A DNA stretch of 11,837 bases from Lachnospiraceae bacterium UBA3316 (GTDB taxonomy: Bacteria; Bacillota; Clostridia; Lachnospirales; Lachnospiraceae), in NCBI GenBank assembly GCA_002361955.1, contig DESK01000026.1, positions 1-11,837 of the forward strand, read 5' to 3'. Both the position numbers and the translations under genes were made by a program. Position 1 is the first letter of the stretch. Each line of letters opens with the position of its first letter. The notes under the pieces are model-generated. The model was not told where the DNA came from. It saw nothing but the letters and a program-made list of their open reading frames with translations, and did no database searches. Shown piece by piece: positions 6,343-11,837 of this stretch.

Positions 6343-9300
6343 CTATTTGATTTTAACTGCCTTCTTCGCAGCCTTCAGGGGGCTGTATTTCTTTGCGGAA
6401 ACCACGGCCACCTTATAGATATAGGTTTTCTTTTTCTTTACCTTCTTATCCGTGTAAGATGTTCCCTTTTTCACCACAGCGATCTTCTTTAACTTGCCAT
6501 TCTTTCCCTCTGCGCGGAAGATCACATAGGACGTGGCCTTTTTGGCCTTTTTCCAATTTATGGTCACGGCTTTTTTGCTCTTCTTCCAGGAAGCCGTCAC
6601 CTTAGCAGTAGCCGCAGGAAGCGTAATACTCTTTGAGCTGCCCGGCTTACTGTCCGTGTACGCCTGCTGGCTTCCTGCCAGGGCAACCGCGTAATAAGAC
6701 ATGCTCTTTCCGCCCACCGGTTTCTCATCGTAAGCTGTAGTTCCCTTTACAGGAGCGCCCACCTTCGTCACTGTGCTGCCCACCTTGCGGTACAGCTGGT
6801 AGGAAGCCGCATTGGCGCAGGCCTCCCAGGTAACCTTAACCTTCGTGGCGGTGCTCTTCACTGCTTTGATCCGGGGAGAGGCTAATTCTTTCTTTGTGAC
6901 AATGGGATCGGTGCCTCCCGTCTTTTTCACAAGCCCTGCCACGGCCGCTTCCAGGTTCCCGAGAAGTCTCTCGTACTCCTCCGCTGTCAGCCCTGACGCT
7001 GCCTTTGCCGCCCGGTATGCCGCCTCAAACCTTGCCCAGCTTGCCGCCTCATACGTATCCTTCCGGGCCAAAAGGGCCTCTGCCTCTGTTACCTTCTGCT
7101 CCAGCTGTCCCTTCTTCTGCTGTATACCCTTCCACCGGGCTGCCGCCTGCTCCAGGTCTGCCTTTGCGCTGTCCACCTCTTCCTGGCCTGCCATCACATC
7201 ATCCCGAACGGCTTTCGCCAGAACCACGGCGTCAAAGAACGCGCCTGCCTCGCCGGAAGCTCCCCAGCGGACGCTGTCCTTCTTCAGAAGCGTCTCCGCC
7301 TCTGCCACACTTCCTGCCAGCTCCTCCTTATCCACAGAGCCGTACACTTTCATCTCATAAATGCAGTATTCATTGGACTTGCGCTGCACGCCCTGCATTT
7401 TCACATACCGTGCCTGTACGGCCGCAAAGGTATCTGTGGTCAGGGCTTTCGTGTTATCTCTCACAGATGTTACCGTCGTCCAGTTCTGCTGGTCTTCTGA
7501 CACCTGAATCTCATAAGATGACGCATATCTGGATGCCTCCCAGTCAATCACTACCTGATTGACCGTCCGTACCCTGCCTAAGTCTACCATCAGGAAGTCC
7601 TCGTTGCTGTCGGAGGAATTCCAGCGGGACTCATTGGAAACGGAAACGCCTGTCGCCCCCGTCACATGGCCGTCGCCGTCTGTGGCCTTCCATGCGGGAT
7701 AGAGGCGCATCTCATCACCCCAAAACGACGTATTGTGATTGTCGGCGTAGGATCCCCTGTTTCTTGCCAGGTCCACCGTTCCTTCCAGGGCGCCCTCATC
7801 CCTCAATTCTTCCACAGAGAGAGCCTTGTTGTAGGCCTTAATCTTTCCCAGGTAACCGGAGAAATCTTTTCCGATAGTATTCAGCGGGAATACAAAGGTC
7901 GTGCGGAAATTGTTGTCCGCGTCCGTCCAGGTGGACGCGCCGATATTTCCTCCGTTGTCCTTGTCGCTGGCCGCGGCATAAAGAATCTTCGTGAATTCTC
8001 CATCCACATAGAGCTTCGTCACCTGGTAGGTGCCCACCACGGTGATCCTGTGCTTCTGCCCGCTCTCCACCTTGTAGTCAAAGGACTGGCTAAAGTAATC
8101 TCTGTTCAGGCTCAGGTTCCCGTCGATCCCCGCGATCTGAAGCCTTCCGTCATATCCTGAAAACAGGGAAGACTCCTTCGTGTTTTCCTCCGTTCCGTCC
8201 AGATACACATCAAAGCTCATGGTATAGGGGTAGCCCAGGGTCTGAAGAGGTGTGGAGATGACCGTGGAACCGTCGAATTTTAGCATGGCCTCCCCGTCCT
8301 TCGTCTCCACCTTCCCGCCTGCGATCTTTCCGTCGTAGCCGTTGCCGCTGGCGTCGTAAACCGTTTTCCCGTCTTCCGATACATTTTCAAAATCGTAGTC
8401 CATCACTACGTTTGTCTTGCTCTCTATCTTGTTCGCGATCTGGGTGCCCGGCCCTTCCCTCAGGCTGTCAAAGGTCTGGGAATATGAGAGGAACGTGGCG
8501 TCCTCCTCCGTGCCTCCCCAGGTCTTTTCACCCAGCATGGCCGCTACCCTCAGATAGCGCTCGTTTAAATCTGCCTCGGTGATTCCTTCCCGGTTCTCAT
8601 CTCCCCAGACTGCCGCCTTTGCGCCCAGCACTGCCGGTTCTCCCGCCAGAATGCGCTGGCCGCCGTTGGGGCCGTCAAACAGCATGGGATCCCAGTTATA
8701 ATAGACGAACTCCTCACGGATCATATCCTTATGGTAACGTCCCGGTGTGGTGTACAGGAAGAGCTGCGGGATATTGACCACCCGGAAGCCCTCGTCGATT
8801 CTCTTCTGGGCGTTATCCTCACCTCTGCCGTTCCATATCTCGATGATAATGTTATTGTTTACCTGGGTGCTGCCCTGCAGAGCCTCCATAGCGCCCCACA
8901 TGCGGACTTCCTTCCCATGCTCTTCACCCAAAAGGGCGTACATATCATTCATATAGCGGCGGAAGGCCTCGGCGTTTCCTCCGCTCCTGTCCCAATACTC
9001 GTCCACACCTGCATTGACCGTGCCGGAGGTAAACGTGGGATCATCCTCATCCAAATATTCATCAAACAGGGCCTTCATAAAGATCCGCGCGTTCTCAGCG
9101 TTTTTCTTCACCTGGGCGTTTGTGCTCTGCTCATTGATGGCCAGCAGCTCAAAGTTGTTGGGATTGTGGATATAGAAGGACGCTCCCTCCTTCACATTCC
9201 CGCTGCCGTCCAGATACTCCGCCCTGTTCAGATAGCCGTGCTCCACAAGGGATTTGATCACTTCCTCCTGGTTCTGGTACACATATTTCGTGTAGGCCGC

Positions 9301-11037
9301 GGAATGCCCCGGCGTGTCAAGCTCCGCGACGATCTGGATGCCTCTCTCCTCGGCGTTCTTCTCCAGCTCCTTAAACTCTTCTTTCGTGTAGTAAAGCTCT
9401 CCTGCCTCCCCGGTCTTTTCCTTCATCCCGGTGTGGACATTATAATAATAGTCATAGCGCCCCTCGTGATCCCCTGCGCGCTGGAACTTGGAGTCCTGCC
9501 CGGCCAGGGACGGAAAATATTCGGAATACAGCCTGTGGGAAGCCTCCACCTCCATCCATTCATTCGGATCCGGTGAGTAGGCCGGCTCAGACCACTGGTT
9601 GTCGTTCAAGTGCACCTGCATCTCGTTGAGCTTGTACCATTTAAGAATTTTGGTGTAATCCTTCAGGAACTGCATCCTGGTGGGAATACGGGCCACATCG
9701 AACATGATCCCTCTGACCGCATACAGCGGATAGTCACGGGCCACGCCCTTTGGCACCCTCCGGTGCTCCCCGTCCCGAAAAAGGATCTGCTCCACGGTAA
9801 CCGTGCCGTACAGCATGCCCGTCTTTCCCGCGGAGGAAATGCGGATTCCCTGATCATCCGTTACCAGAAGATATCCTTCCTCGCCTGTCCCGTAGGTGTC
9901 CTCCTTCAGGGATTCCAGGTAAATGTCGCCTTTCCTGCAGGACGTCCCGGCCTTCACTTCCGGCGTAAAACCGCAGATCTCCGCCAGATCCTCCTGCATC
10001 TCCTGAGCCACCTGGGCAAGCCCCAGATTTGCCCCGTCGTTGTACACGATCTGCAGCCCCTCCTCAAGGGCGAGATCACCCTCATAGCCATACCATTCCT
10101 GGATCGTGGGAAGTATCTCCGGTTTCAGGTTCGGGTTCGCCACCCGTCCGAAAAGCTCCGGATAGTCGTCCGTATTTCCGGGAATCACTGTCCGGAGGCT
10201 CTTTTTCGCAGTGTCCGAAGGGTCTGTCTTACTGACCGCCTGCAAAAGGATATCCACCTCCTGATCCCCGACGCGAAGGGGAGAGATGCTTCCGTCGTCG
10301 GCTGCCACCTGGTCCACCGAGCTTCCGTACACCTTGATATCGTAGCCCTCTGCCTGGGGAACCTGGATCCTGCGGTCGCCTTTTGCTACCGTAAGGCCCT
10401 GGATCGCCCCTAATGCGTCCGCCGCGCTGCCTATGCTGCCCTCCTGTGTCCCGTAAATCTCAATCTCCCGCACGGACACAGAAACACCGGCTGCCTTTCC
10501 GTTCAGCTTTTCAAAATGAAATCTCACATAGCGCTTCCACTCCGCCTTCTTCAAAGAGGAGGCCGCGATCGTATCGATCACATCCTTGTCATCACTGTCT
10601 GCCCGCTCTTCCTGGACATACACATCCTCCCAGCTGCCCTCTTCTCCTGTGGCGCTGGTCTGGATCCTGTACTGCGTACTCCAAACCTTCAGGTAAAACT
10701 TGATCTTCACAGATTCCACCTGGGTGGTTTCCGCCTTCATATCCAGCGTAAGCCACTGGGGCATCTGCTCTGTGCCCGATACCGGGCGCATCCTGGGTGC
10801 CGACCAGCGGCTGTCCTGGGATGCGTCGTCCCCGTCCACCGCCTTATCGGCTGTGCACTGCTCTGCGCCGCTCTCTACGCCGGAGGCCGTGGCCGTCTTA
10901 TTCAGCGCCACATTGGACGCTGCCGCCTGTACCCTGGAAAGATCCTGTCCCAGTCTGAAAATTCCCGGTACCGCCACGCTCTGGCAAAGCATAGCCGCTG
11001 CCAAAATACCCGCTAAAACACTTTTCCTTGCCTTCAT
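6343..11037 (-). CDS. Secreted multidomain GH20 glycosidase (beta-N-acetylhexosaminidase or lacto-N-biosidase type)
   Basis: A 1564-residue exported enzyme that should release beta-linked GlcNAc, GalNAc or lacto-N-biose from host glycans outside the cell. Domains in order: signal peptide (1 to about 38, cleavage near VQA); F5/8C or CBM32-like sugar-binding domain (about 40-197); GH20b-like N-terminal domain (about 305-430); GH20 catalytic barrel (436 to about 840); LamG/concanavalin-like domain (about 877-1080); second F5/8C domain (about 1085-1233, with WRW-type RWNSSDSNEDFLMVDLG); two FIVAR-like helical repeats (about 1237-1373); two Fn3-like modules (about 1380-1475 and 1478-1564), the last very lysine-rich. 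The catalytic pair is D679-E680 in NAGVDEYW, supported by VAELDTPGHS, MQVHLND, IEIWNGRG and AAVWGDENREG. No LPXTG or SLH anchor is seen. ATG at 11037 follows GGGGGAAAGG. Monocistronic, with its own terminator. GVDEY instead of the usual GGDE hints at the lacto-N-biosidase branch, but substrate is unproven. Confidence 0.92.
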   Translation of the reverse strand: MKARKSVLAGILAAAMLCQSVAVPGIFRLGQDLSRVQAAASNVALNKTATASGVESGAEQCTADKAVDGDDASQDSRWSAPRMRPVSGTEQMPQWLTLDMKAETTQVESVKIKFYLKVWSTQYRIQTSATGEEGSWEDVYVQEERADSDDKDVIDTIAASSLKKAEWKRYVRFHFEKLNGKAAGVSVSVREIEIYGTQEGSIGSAADALGAIQGLTVAKGDRRIQVPQAEGYDIKVYGSSVDQVAADDGSISPLRVGDQEVDILLQAVSKTDPSDTAKKSLRTVIPGNTDDYPELFGRVANPNLKPEILPTIQEWYGYEGDLALEEGLQIVYNDGANLGLAQVAQEMQEDLAEICGFTPEVKAGTSCRKGDIYLESLKEDTYGTGEEGYLLVTDDQGIRISSAGKTGMLYGTVTVEQILFRDGEHRRVPKGVARDYPLYAVRGIMFDVARIPTRMQFLKDYTKILKWYKLNEMQVHLNDNQWSEPAYSPDPNEWMEVEASHRLYSEYFPSLAGQDSKFQRAGDHEGRYDYYYNVHTGMKEKTGEAGELYYTKEEFKELEKNAEERGIQIVAELDTPGHSAAYTKYVYQNQEEVIKSLVEHGYLNRAEYLDGSGNVKEGASFYIHNPNNFELLAINEQSTNAQVKKNAENARIFMKALFDEYLDEDDPTFTSGTVNAGVDEYWDRSGGNAEAFRRYMNDMYALLGEEHGKEVRMWGAMEALQGSTQVNNNIIIEIWNGRGEDNAQKRIDEGFRVVNIPQLFLYTTPGRYHKDMIREEFVYYNWDPMLFDGPNGGQRILAGEPAVLGAKAAVWGDENREGITEADLNERYLRVAAMLGEKTWGGTEEDATFLSYSQTFDSLREGPGTQIANKIESKTNVVMDYDFENVSEDGKTVYDASGNGYDGKIAGGKVETKDGEAMLKFDGSTVISTPLQTLGYPYTMSFDVYLDGTEENTKESSLFSGYDGRLQIAGIDGNLSLNRDYFSQSFDYKVESGQKHRITVVGTYQVTKLYVDGEFTKILYAAASDKDNGGNIGASTWTDADNNFRTTFVFPLNTIGKDFSGYLGKIKAYNKALSVEELRDEGALEGTVDLARNRGSYADNHNTSFWGDEMRLYPAWKATDGDGHVTGATGVSVSNESRWNSSDSNEDFLMVDLGRVRTVNQVVIDWEASRYASSYEIQVSEDQQNWTTVTSVRDNTKALTTDTFAAVQARYVKMQGVQRKSNEYCIYEMKVYGSVDKEELAGSVAEAETLLKKDSVRWGASGEAGAFFDAVVLAKAVRDDVMAGQEEVDSAKADLEQAAARWKGIQQKKGQLEQKVTEAEALLARKDTYEAASWARFEAAYRAAKAASGLTAEEYERLLGNLEAAVAGLVKKTGGTDPIVTKKELASPRIKAVKSTATKVKVTWEACANAASYQLYRKVGSTVTKVGAPVKGTTAYDEKPVGGKSMSYYAVALAGSQQAYTDSKPGSSKSITLPAATAKVTASWKKSKKAVTINWKKAKKATSYVIFRAEGKNGKLKKIAVVKKGTSYTDKKVKKKKTYIYKVAVVSAKKYSPLKAAKKAVKIK

Positions 11038-11077
11038 TTCCTTTCCCCCACTTTCTTAAAATATTGGTGATGCTCTC

Positions 11078-11182
11078 CTATTCCCATGGACAACGGGCCA
11101 AATAGCCGCACTTGTGCGGATATTTGGCGGCTGCCGCGAGGGTCAAATACCCTGTTGCTTGCAGCCGGGTCTTTGCTTTCAT
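11078..11182 (-). other. Structured intergenic element upstream of the GH20 gene (unassigned RNA or dispersed repeat)
   Basis: This stretch can fold, on the minus strand, into a chain of hairpins. CGGCTGC (about 11167-11161 on the minus strand) can pair with GCAGCCG (11135-11129), enclosing AGGGT-ATTTG-ACCCT (11153-11139). The long palindrome at 11097-11128 follows, then CCC...GGG near 11084-11097. The motif CAAATA/TATTTG occurs three times. It also contains a 34-codon open frame (ATG at 11182, stop at 11078; begins MKAKTRLQATGY) with no ribosome binding site, whose ATG overlaps the possible -10 box, so it is probably not a real gene. I have an unverified impression that similar sequence recurs between genes in Lachnospiraceae genomes. 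It could be a mobile palindromic repeat, a leader RNA or a small RNA. Confidence 0.45.
11097..11128. repeat. 32-bp near-perfect inverted repeat
   Basis: GCCAAATA-G-CCGCAC (11097-11111) is mirrored by GTGCGG-A-TATTTGGC (11114-11128) with TT at the centre: 14 paired positions per arm and one G/A mismatch. It lies 60-91 nt upstream of the GH20 start, within the predicted leader. No T run follows in either direction, so it is not a simple terminator. It could be an operator, an RNA hairpin or part of a dispersed palindromic element. Confidence 0.75.
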
Positions 11183-11209
11183 TGTAGTTGAATTCAGGAA
11201 ATTTGTACA
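11181..11209 (-). promoter_or_regulatory. Possible promoter of the GH20 gene
   Basis: On the minus strand TGTACA (11209-11204, four of six -35 matches) is followed after 17 nt by TACAAT (11186-11181, five of six -10 matches). Transcription would start near 11174, giving a leader of about 137 nt that holds all the hairpins described for this gap. Of the arrangements I tried it is the best, but it is not strong. Confidence 0.4.
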
Positions 11210-11230
11210 GCAAAATGTGATTTCAATTCC

Positions 11231-11282
11231 AAAAAGTCTCTCGTCCACTGCCATGCAGGCATGGCGTGAATTTGGACTTTTG
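11231..11282 (-). terminator. Possible imperfect terminator after the 164-residue protein gene
   Basis: On the minus strand GCCATGC-CT-GCATGGC (11265-11250) forms the core, extended by CAC/GTG past a bulge. Outside it AAAAGTC (11281-11275) pairs with GACTTTT (11238-11232), which ends in a run of five T. It starts about 30 nt after the stop at 11313. The T run sits inside the outer stem, so it may belong to the neighbouring structured element instead. Confidence 0.4.
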
Positions 11283-11312
11283 TCACTGAAACCACATTCT
11301 CGAATACTGTCC

Positions 11313-11807
11313 TTATGGCTCCGTATAAAAGGCTTCCAGCTCCTCCTGATACTTTTCTATGCAGGCCTGCCTTGCGGCCCCGTCCGCCTTTTTGATGACC
11401 TCGATCCGGTAGACCTCCCCATATACACAGGGATAGGTCTCCATCACACACCCGTTTGACAAAACCTTCACCCGGTCGCCCGTCTCCAGGTCTTTCTCTT
11501 CCATCACCTTCCCGTCTTCCCCGTAGACCTCCCCGCCGGGTGGATAGACATAGGCGGCGTCCGCGTGGTTCCCGTCCCGGTCCCGGAGAAAGAGATACGC
11601 GTCCTCGCCGAGCCGGTAGATCACGCCCTCATCCTCCTGTTCCTGCGTCCCATCCGTGCCGATCCGGGTTCTCTCCCCGGTTCCGGTCCCCGGATCGTTC
11701 CCGAGGGCCGCCCGCCACACAAATGCCACGGCCAGAACTGCCGCCGGAACCAGCGCCACGGCGCACACCTTGCGCAGCGCACGCGCCGCCTTCTCTCTCT
11801 TTTTCAT
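11313..11807 (-). CDS. Small membrane-anchored protein of unknown function
   Basis: A 164-residue protein with a short basic N terminus (MKKREKAARALRK), one transmembrane segment at about 14-36 and an extracytoplasmic part. A Gly/Thr/Glu-rich spacer (about 37-60) leads into a compact beta-rich domain (about 61-139) with GVIYRLGEDAYLFLRD, VYGEDGKVMEEKDLETGDRV and METYPCVYGEVYRIEVI. The pattern 'DLETGDRVKV ... METYP ... VYRIEVI' resembles small OB-like exported domains such as the DUF3221 group, but I cannot assign it firmly. There is no lipobox, so it is not a lipoprotein. C120, C127 and C149 lie in the exported part. The ATG at 11807 has GGAGG 8 nt upstream; an in-frame GTG at 11816 overlaps that ribosome binding site and is rejected as the start. 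It may be the last gene of a transcript entering from the right edge. Confidence 0.75.
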   Translation of the reverse strand: MKKREKAARALRKVCAVALVPAAVLAVAFVWRAALGNDPGTGTGERTRIGTDGTQEQEDEGVIYRLGEDAYLFLRDRDGNHADAAYVYPPGGEVYGEDGKVMEEKDLETGDRVKVLSNGCVMETYPCVYGEVYRIEVIKKADGAARQACIEKYQEELEAFYTEP

Positions 11808-11837
11808 TCCCCGCACCTCCGTTATGAAGTGACTTTT

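Noticed and set aside
6343..6460. Sortase (LPXTG) or SLH anchor at the end of the GH20 protein
   Set aside because: The C terminus ends in lysine-rich Fn3-like sequence, with no LPXTG, no terminal hydrophobic segment and no SLH motifs.
8731..10413. Two long plus-strand frames (281 and 267 codons) opposite the GH20 gene
   Set aside because: They lie in antisense to unmistakable GH20 motifs, and I recognise no domain in them.
11129..11182. Cyclic-di-GMP-I (GEMM) riboswitch
   Set aside because: The minus strand has GCAAAG followed later by GGCAGCCG, which recalls parts of that class. The upstream GGCAAACC-type segment and the GAAA-capped hairpin are missing, and the spacing does not fit.
11112..11459. 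A 115-codon plus-strand frame and an 85-codon minus-strand frame (11194-11451) over the intergenic element
   Set aside because: Both run partly across the well-supported 164-residue gene in a different frame. Neither has a recognisable motif; I did not see a reason to call either.
1..11837. CRISPR array, transposase, integrase, tRNA or rRNA gene
   Set aside because: No regularly spaced repeats, no transposase or recombinase motifs and no tRNA-like cloverleaf were seen on either strand.

Overview
The window looks like chromosomal DNA of a fairly GC-rich gut Firmicute, most likely a member of the Lachnospiraceae (class Clostridia). Three things suggest this. There is a Gram-positive Tad pilus/secretion cluster with no outer-membrane components. 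There is a MecA adaptor, a Firmicutes protein. There is a very long secreted multidomain GH20 glycosidase of the type found in mucin- and milk-oligosaccharide-degrading clostridia. Family assignments rest on recognising motifs in the translated sequence; no database search was possible. Nothing points to a phage, plasmid, transposon or CRISPR array.

Layout, left to right. Positions 21-4859 (minus strand) hold a compact, apparently co-transcribed Tad operon, read right to left: prepilin peptidase (tadV/cpaA type), TadZ/CpaE-like protein, TadA/CpaF ATPase, TadB and a TadC-like protein. Gaps are 2-9 nt, one junction overlaps, and GTG and TTG starts are used. A perfect-consensus sigma-A promoter precedes the operon, with inverted repeats over and beside its -35 box. 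No pilin or TadE/F/G-type pseudopilin gene lies in the window; these may lie to the left of position 1. Divergently, mecA (plus strand, 5149-5913) has its own near-consensus promoter and a leader that can fold.

After mecA come two terminator hairpins, one for each strand. Then there is a small DUF1858-type CxxC protein (6033-6242, minus) whose promoter overlaps the terminator of the next gene upstream. That gene is a 1564-residue secreted GH20 enzyme (6343-11037, minus), with two F5/8C (CBM32-like) domains, a GH20 catalytic domain, a LamG-like domain, FIVAR-like helices and two lysine-rich Fn3-like modules. The 275-bp gap upstream of it (11038-11312) is unusually rich in inverted repeats and is the least explained DNA here. 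The right edge holds a small membrane-anchored protein of unknown function (11313-11807, minus).

Functionally the window combines a surface pilus/secretion machine (processing peptidase, motor ATPase, platform proteins), a proteolysis adaptor that may simply be a neighbour, and a free-standing exported enzyme for beta-linked N-acetylhexosamine glycans. The points most worth a second look are the palindromic element upstream of the GH20 gene, the Ig-like extracytoplasmic insertion in the TadC-like protein, the non-canonical GH20 active-site sequence, and the operator-like repeats at the Tad promoter.
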